From Diplolepis rosae (Eukaryota; Arthropoda; Insecta; Hymenoptera; Diplolepididae), in assembly GCA_030998225.1 (NCBI GenBank), contig JAPYXD010000450.1, positions 1,224,469-1,288,468 of the forward strand: a stretch of 64,000 bases of DNA, in the 5' to 3' direction. The position numbers and the translations under genes were made by a program. A model generated the notes under the pieces. That model was not told the origin of the DNA and did no database searches. It saw nothing but the letters and a program-made list of their open reading frames with translations. How positions within the stretch are numbered: the first letter of the stretch is position 1; every line of letters begins with the position of its first letter. Of this stretch, positions 24,219 through 35,465 are shown in pieces.

Positions 24219-25390
24219 CTTGGTGGCGCCTTACAAGTCCCGGCCAAGTGTCCCGTAGCGCCGCATCTCCACCAGGCGTTTGTCCTGTCGGGGTTGCTGC
24301 AGCCCCGGGACCCGTGACCGTACCCAACGCACCTGAAGCAGCGGGCGACTTCCAGGTGCTCGCGAATGCGGCACTCTACCCACCCGATCCTCAACTTACC
24401 TAGCTGAAGCAGACGCGCGGCGTCTGCCTCAGCTAGCCGGATCACTGCAGTCTGCACCCCACCAAAGCGGGTGAAGAGCCTGCAGGACCCCTCAAAAGCT
24501 GGTCTGCCCAATGCCAAGCACAGGGCAGACACAACCTCTTCTTTTTCAACGGTCTCGTCGAGGTCCCTAATTTCGAGGGACCTCGTCGAGACCAGGGCTG
24601 AAATTTGCGCCCTTTCCCCGACCGCGAGGTCGAGCTCCTTTCGGAAGGCCGAAACGTCTCCCCCCTTTTTGAGGACCAAAAGGACTTCTTCCTTCCTGGT
24701 CCTCCGGATAGACAGGACCTCAAGTCCTGCCTTCTGGGGGTCGACCTTCGCCTTCGTTTCCCTCAAAATGTCGGCGTAGGACTGGCCGTCCTTCGCCGAC
24801 ACCTTGATGGCGTCGCCCGACCTCGCGGCCGGGGAGCGCCTCGGTAACTTTCCCTTTGTGTTTTTTTTTCTTCTTCTTCTTCTCCACCAGTTGCCATTCC
24901 CCATCCTTTTTCGGGGTCTGGCCTCTGGTGGCCGCAGCATAAGACGGCGATATGCCGCCCTTCCCTTTCTTGGGAAGCCGATCTTCTTCCCCTTTGTCAG
25001 CTTCTTGGGGGTATCTCCCAGAGACGCAGAGCGCAGTCTCCGGAAGATACCCATCTTTTTTGAGGCGGGGAGGGATTCCAGCTTCTTCTGGATTTACATC
25101 CCGCTTTCTACAAGACATTTTTGGGTGTTGAGCATTCCGCTCAACACCTCTGATGCCTCGTTAACACTGTCCTTTACGTGGCCAGGGTTATTTCTCAGCA
25201 TACCCTGCTGGATGACACTGAGAGCCCTGGCCAACTTTTCCATCTTTGTACTTTGCTCCTTCAGGAGCTGAAGGACGTCTTTCCATCCCTCAGCCCCTGG
25301 AGAAGTGTGTGAGGGCGTATCTGACGCCTTCACCTCTTCACCTCCTTTATTTTTTGAGACATTCCTATTAAAACTGTCGTGTCTTAAGAC
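24110..25390 (-). pseudogene. R1-clade LINE ORF1: Gag-like nucleic-acid-binding protein
   Basis: Three pieces: N-terminal helical segment (25390-25094), a Lys-rich linker in another frame (25118 to about 24860, with a run of Lys from a TTC microsatellite), and the C-terminal part back in the first frame (to 24110). The end carries CCHC knuckles: CFRCVGYGHGSRGC, a second in which the first Cys is Trp (WWRCGATGHLAGTC), and a third CLSCADRGD type. ORF2 overlaps its end in a different frame, as is usual in the clade. Two opposite frameshifts and a 5' truncation break it. Confidence 0.82.
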
Positions 25391-27048
25391 GGTTCGCCCA
25401 TCTAGAATTTGAAAAAGTCCAAGAAACTTTACCGAATAAAATCAATCAAATTACACTTGACGATTCTACAAATATTGAACAAGCTCTTAATTCGCTAAAA
25501 TTTTCACACCCGTTATCGACCTCTAGGAAATCTGATAAAGAAGTTTCAGTAAATAATTCACCAAATAATTCACCGAATAATTTACCAAATAATCTACCAA
25601 TACAATCCATCGAAATGATGAATTTACCTACAAATCAACAAGTATCTCTACGAGATGCGTTAGAGATTGTCCCATACTTTGATGGCTCAAGTAAAGTGCC
25701 ATTAACCATTTTTATTGCGGCTTGCAAGGAAGCCAAAGAAATGGTTCCAAATGCAGAAGCAAATTTGGTCAAATTACTAAGAAGCAAACTTTCAGGTGAA
25801 GCCAGAAGATGTATAATAGGAAATTATTATAATAATTTAGAAGATTTTATTTCAAAGCTAAAAACAATTTTTTCACCATCAAAAACCGTATACCAATTAC
25901 AAGGAGATTTAGGCAGGGTATATATGTGGGAAAACGAAAGTGTTCTATCCTACGCAACACGCATACAAGAAATAGCAGCAGAAATTCTTGAATGTCATAA
26001 ACAAAATAATAATGGTAAGGAATCTGCTGAATTTGAAAGAAACTTGGAAAGAGACGCGATCGATTGTTTTCTCCGAGGTTTGAAACCAGAATTAGAGATA
26101 CGAATAGGAACAGCCAATAAATTTGACGAAATTGTAGAAAGAGCAATACGAGAAGAAAGAAATTTAACAGCCAGAAACGAACTGCGAAGAGGAAATAGAC
26201 AACATTCACTAGTCCAAGAAGTTGAGAAATCATCATATAATAGTCGAGATTTTGCAAAAACAAATAAAATAAATTTAGCACGGGAAGAGCCAATAAAATG
26301 CCAAATCTGTCAGAAAATAGGTCACACAGCAGCAACCTGTTTTCAATTTGTTCAGAAATTAACAAATAAAAATTCACAAAATAATCAGTTTAGAAATAAC
26401 TTGACTAGACAAAATAATCAATACCAGGGAAATAGGCAAGGTCAGGGAACGCAGTGGAGACAGAGATACCAGGTGCAAAGCCTAAATCAACAAGGCAGTA
26501 GAAACAACTATAGAGATATAAATAGCTCCCCATCCCACCCTAATTTTTCCCAAGGAAACAGATTTAATCAAAACCCAAACTTCAATCGAAATACCCAGAA
26601 TGTGTATCGCAATTTTAATCAAAATAATCAAAGTCGAAATTTTAATCAAAATTCAAATTTCAATAGAAATTCTAATCAAAATCCGAATTTCAACAGAAAT
26701 TTCAACCAAGGACAAAATTTCAACCAAGGTCAAAATTTTAATCAAGTTCAAAATCAAGGTAGGAATTTCAATCAAAACCCCCATTTTAATCAAAGACCAA
26801 ATTTTAATATGAATTACAATGAAAATAGAAATCAAAATCCAAATTTTAATCAAAACCCAAATCAAGGTCAAAATTTCGAAGTTATTTGCTACTCGTGCAA
26901 TACACCAGGACATACATCTAGGAATTGTAGCAAGAAAATAAATACTAATCAACAATTACCACAAGAACCACAACAACAACAACATGAATTTAATCGTCAG
27001 GAAAACTCCAATGCCCTTCCTGGAACGGGTGCACAAAGGAGGGGTTAA
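25390..27048 (+). CDS. gag: Gypsy C Gag, with Asn-rich repeat between two zinc knuckles
   Basis: Open from the LINE junction; the first ATG downstream is at 25615 (477 codons), but the frame is clearly coding back to about 25390 (EKVQETLPNKINQITLDDS), so the true N-terminus was cut off by the LINE. A capsid-like region (LRDALEIVPYFDGSSKVPL, LVKLLRSKLSGEARR) is followed by knuckle 1 CQICQKIGHTAATC, then about 150 residues of NFNQNPNFNRN-type repeats, then knuckle 2 CYSCNTPGHTSRNC. Two knuckles separated by a low-complexity Asn/Gln/Phe tract is unusual for a gypsy Gag. Pol overlaps the end in the -1 frame. Confidence 0.9.
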   Translation, partial: RFAHLEFEKVQETLPNKINQITLDDSTNIEQALNSLKFSHPLSTSRKSDKEVSVNNSPNNSPNNLPNNLPIQSIEMMNLPTNQQVSLRDALEIVPYFDGSSKVPLTIFIAACKEAKEMVPNAEANLVKLLRSKLSGEARRCIIGNYYNNLEDFISKLKTIFSPSKTVYQLQGDLGRVYMWENESVLSYATRIQEIAAEILECHKQNNNGKESAEFERNLERDAIDCFLRGLKPELEIRIGTANKFDEIVERAIREERNLTARNELRRGNRQHSLVQEVEKSSYNSRDFAKTNKINLAREEPIKCQICQKIGHTAATCFQFVQKLTNKNSQNNQFRNNLTRQNNQYQGNRQGQGTQWRQRYQVQSLNQQGSRNNYRDINSSPSHPNFSQGNRFNQNPNFNRNTQNVYRNFNQNNQSRNFNQNSNFNRNSNQNPNFNRNFNQGQNFNQGQNFNQVQNQGRNFNQNPHFNQRPNFNMNYNENRNQNPNFNQNPNQGQNFEVICYSCNTPGHTSRNCSKKINTNQQLPQEPQQQQHEFNRQENSNALPGTGAQRRG

Positions 27049-30000
27049 ACGAACAAATATTCGCACCTAATTTGATTGAAAATAAAACTGAAAAAATCAA
27101 TTTGAATACAAGTAATACAATTCCTCATATAATTCTATCAGCTGAAGGATTGAAAAATCCTATACACATGATGATAGATACAGGAGCCGGATCAAATTTA
27201 ATCAAACAACAAGCAGTCAAAACAAACGTAAAAATAAATACATACGAATGCCTAAAACTAACAGGCATAAATGAACATCCTGTATTTACACTTGGCCAAA
27301 TAACAATCGATATTTTCGGCTACCTGACCACCCTCAACATAATACCGAACGAAGTACCTATCGAACATGATGGTATACTAGGTACAGAATTTTTCAAAAA
27401 CAACAATGCAAAAATTAATTATGCAGAGAAACAACTTGAAATAAATGATAAAATTTACCCATTTAAAATGCAAGAAACTATACTGGTACCAGCAAGAACA
27501 GTTTCAGATTTTTATGTGAGAATTAAAAACAGTGAACAAAAACAGGGATTTATTCCACAATTACACTTATGCAATGGAGTTTATTTAGGAAATGCAATTG
27601 TTTCTAATAATAACAATAAAGCGTACCTGAAAATATTCAATACAAATACACAACCTCAAAGATTAACTATACCAACTATTGAATTGATAGTTAAACATGA
27701 TAAAACATTAAATCAGAATGACAGAAAATTTAATTTAGGAAATGAAAAGTTTAATTTTTCGCAACAAATTTTTAATGATTTAATTACTCAGACAAATGAT
27801 TATCACCAATTATTCAATATTTCAAATAAAAATCGAGAAAACGCAATTAAAGAATTATTAAGATCAGATCATTTAAACAAAGAAGAAAAACAACATGTTG
27901 AAAATTTAATTGAAAGATATGCAGATCGATTCCACATACCAGGAGAACCATTAGGAGCAACAACTGTTTTACAACACAACATTCCAACAACAGATGATCA
28001 ACCGATGTTTTCAAAACAATATAGATTCCCTCCGGTACATAAAGAAGAAATTTCACGTCAAGTAAATGAACTAATTGAAAATAAAATTATTAAACCCTCA
28101 CAATCACCATATAATACACCTGTTTGGATAGTACCTAAAAAATTGGACTCACATGGAAATAGAAAATGGCGAATGGTACTTGATTTTCGCAAACTCAATG
28201 AAAAAACGATTGGAGATTCTTACCCTTTACCAAATATAATCGATATTTTAGATCAATTGGGATCTGCACAATATTTTTCCGTATTTGATCTTTGCTCCCG
28301 GATTTCATCAAATAAAAATGAGCCCTGAAGACTCTCATAAAACAGCTTTTTCCACCCCTTATGGCCATTATGTATTTGACCGTATGCCATTTGGTTTAAA
28401 AAACGCACCAGCTACCTTTCAACGATTAATGGATTTAGTTTTAACAGGACATCAAGGAACTGAATTATTCATCTACTTGGATGACATTGTTTTATATGCA
28501 AATTCTTTAGAAGAACACGAGGAAAAATTTAACAAACTAATGGAAAGATTAAGTACAGCAAATCTCAAATTACAGCCAGATAAATGTGAATTTTTACGCC
28601 CAGAAGTTGCTTATTTAGGACACATAATAGACAAGGAAGGAATACGACCAGACCCTAAGAAACTAGAGGCAGTAAAAAATTTTCCGATACCAAAAAACCC
28701 TAAAAATATTAAACAATTTTTAGGATTAGCTGGTTATTACCAAAGATTTATTGATGGATTTTCTAAAATTGCAACACCCTTGAATCAACTTTTAAAGAAG
28801 CATGTAAAATTTAATTGGTCTGAAAAACAACAAGAAGCATTTGAACTTTTAAAGGAAAAATTGTGTGAAGAACCTCTTTTACAAAGACCAGACTTCTCAC
28901 AACCTTTTATTTTAACAACTGATGCGTCAGGATTTGCTATAGGTGGAATACTTTCACAAGGTAAAATAGGTAAAGATAAACCTATAGCTTATACTTCTAG
29001 ATCATTAAATGACTGTGAACGAAAATACGATACATACGAAAAAGAAGCTTTAGCAATTATTTATTGCGTAACACATTTTCGCCCTTATTTATACGGAAGA
29101 AAATTTACCTTGGTCACAGACCATAAACCACTAGTATGGTTTCAAAACTCGAAAGATCCTTGCTCTCGAGTAACTAGGTGGAAACTAAAACTGGCAGAAT
29201 ATGATTTTGATGTTGCATATAAGGCAGGTAAAACTAATGTAAATGCAGATGCTTTATCAAGGAATCCTATTGACGTAGAGAATATTGAACATAATTATAT
29301 AAATAGTAAGACTAGTATTGAAGTAAATTTAGTTAAACCAAGAAATGCAAAATGTATATCTGATTTAGAATATAAGAAAAAAGTACCAGCAATAGATCTA
29401 GCATCCCATGAAGAAATAAAATATGATAATTTTGAAGAAGATATTGAGGAGTATAATTACGAAGAAACTGAACAATTTGTAAATAAGAAAAAATTATTTA
29501 AGAATAGGGATAATCAAGAAAATTATGATGAATTAAAATATAAGAACATTGAAGACGAAAATATAACTACTGATAATTCTGGAGGAAATGAACAAATACC
29601 GATAAACGACGAGAACTTAATTAAGGATATTAAAAATAAGGAATTTAATGCTATAAATTATGAAGATTTTGAAAAACGAAAAACTTGTAAAGATTTTGAA
29701 AATGTTGGACAATTAAACGAAGAAACATTATTTAGAAATGTTGATAATGAAAAACGTTATTATGAAAATATTGATGAAATTGATAGGAGTAACACTGAAG
29801 AATTATTAAATGAAAAATATTTACTGATAAATGATGAAGACAATGATGAAAAATGTATTAAATTAAATATTAAGGATATTAAAAAAGGAACAGTTTATGA
29901 AAATAATGAAGAAACTATTGGAGAATTGGACGAAGAAGATATATTTAACATAATTAATAAAAAGTTGATCAATGTAATAATGAATAAAATGAAAAATGAG

Positions 30001-32193
30001 GAAAATGGAAACACTTTTTACAAATTGATCGATGAAGGAAATATTTCGGAAACATTTGTTTCGCAATTTTTGAAATGTGTCATGGATTCAATTCCAATTT
30101 TATTAGAAAATAAAAATAAATGCTTTGCTATGCAAACAAGAAGTCAGTTAAAGAATTCGAAGAATATAAGTAATAATAATGAAGATAATATAAAAAATAA
30201 ATTGATAAAAAATGTTGAAGTAACAAATAAAGTAAAAAGGAAACGTGGAAGGCCACGAAAAATTATTCAGGAAATAAAATTACAGGAACATATTAAAAAG
30301 AGAGGTAGACCCAGAAAATGCATAAATAAATCACCTGAGATTAATAAAAAACGTAAATTTACGGAATCAAAAGACGAATCCGATTCTGATCAAGATTATG
30401 ATATTAAGCAAAAGCCAAAAGCAAATAAAAAGAAGAAACATTTTAAGGAAAATGAAGAATTAAATGAAGAAAGTGATTTTGAAACAAATTCTGGTTTGTC
30501 AAGTGAAGACGAAAAAGAAGAAATCCAGGAAAATTTTCAAAATGTAGAACATGAAAACGAAAACGAACAACCGGATATACCAGAAATAGAAAATTCTGAA
30601 AACTCTGATGATTGCGATTTTACAGAAGAAAGGACACCCCCCGAGCCACCCCCTGATCAACCTTCAACATCTGGATTATTTAAGACACAAAAGAATATAA
30701 TTGAATGCCGCGACCAATTAACGATGAGAAAAGATAATTATGCGTATTTTGTAAGCAATAAAGGAGAACCCCGCGATGTAGGCTCTAAACTCTTGAGAAA
30801 ATATGGAAAATTACCAAATTTCCAAAATTTACAAAAAGGAATAGTCCAAAAATTACGAAAAGGAAATCAATACCATTTTATACTTCCAATCGAAGATGAA
30901 TTTAAAGCAAGTCTAGGAGAAACAACTAAAAATATCAAATTAGCAATTTATGCTCTTCATTCCATGGTAGAAGAATTAAATATTAAATCGATTAGTATTG
31001 CAAAATCACCACACATTAACAATGTTTTGTGGGAAGAAATTTTGGCTACATTAAAAATAGCATTTTTGGATTCAACAATTAAAATAATAATCTGTAATGG
31101 AATCACACAATACCCTACAAAAGAACACAGAAATCAATTAATCGAAGAAGCTCACTCATCTGCTATAGGAGGACATAAAAGAGTAACAAAAACTTATAAT
31201 AGAATCAGACAAAGATATTATTGGGAAAATATGAAATTGGATATACAAAAATACATACAACTTTGTTTACAATGCCAACTAAAAGAACTTGTTAGAGTGA
31301 GAACAAAATACCCTATGATAATCACTGATACCCCAGGAACAGCATTTGAGAAAATTTCAATGGATATTGTTGGAAAGTTACCAACAACTTCATCACAAAA
31401 TCAATATATACTTACTATTCAAGATCATTTTACTAAATAATCTTCAGCAATCCCACTCCCTAATCATCAAGCTGGAACGATAGCAGATGCTTTTGTTAAG
31501 AAATTTATTTGCATATATGGCTCGCCAAAAGCAGTTTTATCGGATCAAGGAGCAGATTTTCTGAGCAATTTAATGAGAAAAATGGCAAAGCGATTTCGTA
31601 TACGTCACTTTAAAACTACTGCTTATCATCCTCAATCAAATGGATCATTGGAAAGATCCCACCACGTTCTTAAAGAATATCTTAAACAATTTATTGAAAA
31701 TAATGCAGAATGGAATGACTGGATTGAATTAGCAATGTTTTCATATAACACGAGTGTTCACGAAGGAACGAAATGCACACCTTACGAATTAGTCTTTGGG
31801 AAATTAGCACGTTTACCATCTAGCGATCCTTTACCGGAACATGAAATAATGGAAACTTATGATATGTACATGACAAAATTAATTACAAAATTACATGAAA
31901 TGCGTGGAATAGCAAGACAAAATTTAATAGCAGCTAAAGAAAAATCGAAAGAATATTATGACAGAAAAATTAATCCACAAAATTTTAAAATCGGAGATAG
32001 TGTATTTTTACTGGAAGGTAGAGAACTAAAGAAGTTCGAAAATCAATACTCAGGACCATACGAAGTACTTGAAATATTAGGAAAAGGAAACATAAAAATT
32101 TCAGTCAAAAATAAACCTAAAATCGTTAATATTAATAGACTCAGACTTCCATACATAACCCCAAAAACAACCAATCAGATTAGAAAGAATTAA
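27033..32193 (+). pseudogene. pol: Gypsy C Pol: protease, RT, RNase H, long charged insert, integrase
   Basis: In the -1 frame relative to Gag. Protease (MIDTGAGSNLI, about 27170), RT (WRMVLDFRKLNEKT; YLDDIVLYA at 28472), RNase H (TTDASGFAIGGILSQG, 28918; NADALSRNP, 29240), then about 480 residues of charged, Lys/Glu/Asn-rich sequence (29280-30690) with two AT-hook-like motifs (KRGRPRK near 30241 and 30301) and an acidic stretch, then a linker, HHCC zinc-binding domain and DDE integrase (SMDIVGKLP, LSDQGADF, GSLERSHH) ending in a GPY module (YSGPYEVLEIL). Breaks: one frameshift near 28295 and one in-frame TAA at 31438. I see no chromodomain. Confidence 0.93.
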
Positions 32194-32221
32194 AATTAAA
32201 TAAAAATGATTGCAGATCACA

Positions 32222-32362
32222 ATGGAACCAAAACATCGCCAACGCATTGATTTATTATGTGATTTAATTGTTCGCCAAGTTGATATGAAAGCATTATGGC
32301 CATACTTATTTATAAATGGAAAATTTAACTACGACGATTGCAACGTACAAATCCAGAAATGA
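32222..32362 (+). CDS. Small ORF after Pol, 46 residues, possibly CARD-like
   Basis: ATG to TGA, 29 bp after the Pol stop. It begins MEPKHRQRIDLLCDLIV and continues with an amphipathic pattern including LWPYLF. The spacing of hydrophobics resembles the first helices of a death-fold/CARD domain, but the ORF is too short for a full one and the match is only by eye. It occupies the place of env in an infectious gypsy. Function unknown. Confidence 0.35.
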   Translation: MEPKHRQRIDLLCDLIVRQVDMKALWPYLFINGKFNYDDCNVQIQK

Positions 32363-33634
32363 TGACATTATTTTTTCATAAATTTCTTACTTACAGGGAT
32401 TTTAACGTTGATATAAGAATAATTTTCACATGATATCGTAGAGTAAGAGAATCAAACAGTAATAGCTACAGGAAATATAGCAATAATAACTGAGAATGAA
32501 GCAGCATTTAAACAAATAAAATTGATACGAGAACTTTACGACCTTTTCGAAGACAAACAGATATTCGTTGAAAATTAGTACCTTTATGTAGAAAATGCAG
32601 AAATTTGAACTATATCTCAAACAATTGTTCAAAGGAAACAACAAAAACTAAAAAGAAAACAATTTTCAGAAAATTTTTAAACCTCTTTGCATAATTAAAA
32701 TATCACCCATGGATTTATTTTAACAAATTAATTTTATTTCATGTTACATACTAACACAATCTATTTTTCTTGTTTTAGGACATAGACATCCGAGAAGCAT
32801 TATATATGAAAGATAGTTAAAGTCCGTAATTAAATGTCTAAAATTTCGCACAATGAGTCAGTTTTCATAATTATCATATAAAAACTATTTTGATCATTTT
32901 ACCAGTCTTTATTTTCAAGCCTTGCACAATTAAAATCTTTGGAGAAGATAGTCATTTGATGTTTTGCATGGATATTTACGAAATACTCAGTTTTTGAAGT
33001 ACACTAATTGCAATATTCATTTAAAAAAAAAAAAAAAAAAAAGTAAAACGCTATTGATGAAGAAATACTAATAATAAACACAAACAAAATGAAAATGACT
33101 AATTCTTCTTCTCCTCTTTTTATAATATAATTATTCTTTACGTTTTTAATAAATTTATGAATGCTTTCCATATACATAATTTGCTTGCATCATGAAATTC
33201 TCTCGTGTACTATGATAATTATCGATACCGAAAATTTTTCTAAAATTTTCTTAAGATAATATACTCCCTTCTGCTATGGAAGCGAACATGTTCTATATAT
33301 ATAGAAAAATACTTTTTAAATCTTCATTGAATTTAAAGTTTTTCGTTAAAGTAAATCTTATCCATGATATTCTAAAGTAGAAGGTTCTCTAAAATAAAAT
33401 ACAAAGTATCTGTTTCGTAATCTGAATATAAAGAACAAGAAATGTTATTAACCACTTTAGACGAAGTTAAAATGATATACAAAGTAAGCTTGACATACGA
33501 TTTTGAAGGTTAAAATATGAAGATTATTCAATGTGTATAATTTTTAGTAATATACAAATATTTATGGCTATATGTACTATTGAAAGATAAAAAAAGAGTT
33601 TATGCACAATTCAGCATAAAAGTTACTAGAAATT
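32363..33634. other. Decayed 3' accessory region of gypsy C
   Basis: No long ORF. Around 32582-32640 one frame gives a knuckle-like CRKCRNLNYISNNC lacking the His, so a second CCHC-like protein may have decayed here. A poly(A) run lies at 33025-33045. The remainder is AT-rich with no recognisable coding. Confidence 0.4.
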
Positions 33635-33820
33635 TTGTATCGAGACTATTTATTCGGCGAACAAACAGAGTCCGAAAATGAATCGAAAAAACCCATAGAA
33701 AATGATTTTGAAAAAATTATGCTTTATAAATGGACTGGAACATGTGAAAGATGTTACCAAAGGGGTCATAAACCAGTAAATTGTACTGCTCCGAAGCGAA
33801 ATAAAAAATTTATCGAATAA
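33630..33820 (+). CDS. Short CCHC zinc-knuckle ORF downstream of Pol
   Basis: No ATG start; a splice-acceptor-like TTACTAG precedes 33630, so it may be a 3' exon. It encodes acidic sequence followed by CERCYQRGHKPVNC, a full CCHC knuckle, and a basic tail ending KKFIE. A knuckle protein 3' of Pol is not part of the standard gypsy plan. It could be the end of a spliced accessory protein, perhaps with the 32222 ORF as an early exon; this is inference. Confidence 0.45.
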
Positions 33821-33955
33821 ATTTCAACTTATGCTCTATAAATAAATTTAAAAATAATTTTATAACCTAATATATGATATCACGCGATGTGACACATTGC
33901 TAAGAAAATATAAAAATTGAATGAATAAAAATAAAATGAGTTTAAACACGTCGAT

Positions 33956-35450
33956 TTTATCCCCATGTTTAAACAAAAGGGGGGAGGTATTACATCCCGT
34001 AACTATCACGCTTGAAATTCGAAAATGGAGAGTTTTTCTAGTCATATGTTCTGATCAATAATTAACCTACATAAGGGTATATTGGAAGAAATTAATTCAA
34101 AGATTACCTAAATAAATATTGACTATAGCTTAATATTATATCAGTGTAAGAATGTATTATAAAAGTATTCAATGTTGCATATGAGTATTTATATCAACAA
34201 AAAATAATAATAATGAAAGATGTGCTAATTATTGTCAAAAATGTATGTAAACAAAATTCACAGAAAAAATTCAAGCGATAAGTACATACCTTTTAAAATA
34301 GGTAAATTTTCAATAAAAATATGTGAATTATTCAATAAAAAGATGTAATAATGTATGCGTACGTAAGCAGATTCATTTATGAAAAACGATAATAAAAAAA
34401 AAATTATGAAAAGAATGAAAAAACTTTATGTATGTAATAAATATTTACCTCTGTTTTCAAAATAAAATGGAAGTTAAAGGTATTATATTCACATATATAA
34501 ATATATGCATTGATTAGTATATACGTATTTATTGTTTAATAAACAAGGATAAATGTTTAATATGACAAATAGTGTATGTCTAACTACATAAATTCATTCA
34601 AGGATAAAGTTAAATACTTATGTCACTTAATATTATATTCAGAATTTTTTCTCTTATCGTAATTTTCGAATTACATTCAATTATATCAATATGTATGTAG
34701 TCAGTGCTTCACGAACAAACTAAATGTTTAATTGAAACATTTCTAGAGTTTACAAAATAATGTGTGTGATTATATAAAGAGGAAAACGAAATAAAACAAA
34801 AATCATAAATGAAAAATACTTATGTGTGTAATGGATGTTCTCAAAAACAAAACAAAAAATATATTCAAAAAAAGTAATCGTCGTTTTTTAAATTATATTC
34901 AGCTATAATATGTATGTGTCCATTGCTTTATGCATTTCTGTTGTAATAATTAAAATAAAGTGTGAAAGGAAAATATATAAAAAATAATCATATATGTTTC
35001 AAACGTTAAAAAGATTCTAATGGACGTTTTGAATTATATTCATTTATAAAAATATATTTGTTGCTTTATATATAGGGGTTTGGTAAAACGCATCAATAGG
35101 TCGTCTAGCAATTATGTAACAATTATGTAACAATTATATAAAAATTATGTAACAATTATGCAGGATTTATGTAATATTTATGTAACAATTATGTATCAGC
35201 ATTCGACATTCTATTAATGAACATTCACTAATTCAAATCACATTGCAAATGATTACTGCTTCTATGGAACTATTATTGAGTGTTGTAATCAAGTTGAAGT
35301 ATTAATGGGAACACGATTATTAACCGATCAAATAATTATATTTATCATGAACAGTAACAATGATAATTGAAATGTATCACAATTCTGTAAGAAAAACAAA
35401 CCTCAATATCTGCGAAAGTTTGTACATGGTCATTTCATCCCCATGTCCAA
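33956..35450. repeat. Degenerate second PPT/LTR start and AT-rich repeats
   Basis: 33956-34010 (ATCCCCATGTTT, a GGGGGGAGG tract, then TATTACATCCCGTAAC) is a decayed copy of the genuine PPT-LTR junction at 35436-35490. From about 34470 to 35070 a loose repeat of 150-210 bp recurs four times, each with an ATTATATTCA-type word, TATGTATGTG and TGCTTTA. At 35107-35200 the word AACAATTATGT is tandemly repeated. It suggests an older LTR buried inside the element. Confidence 0.6.
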
Positions 35451-35453
35451 ACT

Positions 35454-35465
35454 AATGGGGGGAGG
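35454..35465 (+). promoter_or_regulatory. Polypurine tract of gypsy C
   Basis: A purine run (GGGGGGAGG) abutting the TG of the 3' LTR, the position expected for the plus-strand primer. Confidence 0.85.

Larger units (their letters stand above)
21001..25390 (-). mobile_element. R1-clade non-LTR retrotransposon, nested in gypsy C
   Basis: A markedly GC-rich block in AT-rich surroundings, ending on the minus strand in poly(A) (plus-strand T-run 21001-21023). It encodes a CCHC Gag-like ORF1 and an overlapping ORF2 with AP endonuclease, RT and a C-terminal Cys-His motif, the R1 clade layout. The 5' end lies at about 25375-25400 within ORF1, so it is 5'-truncated. On the far side the gypsy Gag frame is open from about 25390. 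Target duplications were not found. Confidence 0.88.

Noticed and set aside
21173..25271. Many plus-strand ORFs across the GC-rich LINE
   Set aside because: They are antisense to the R1-clade LINE ORFs, whose endonuclease, RT and CCHC motifs are on the minus strand.
26653..26955. 100-codon minus-strand ORF rich in Ile/Leu
   Set aside because: It is the antisense of the Asn-rich Gag repeat (AAT/ATT), a composition artefact.
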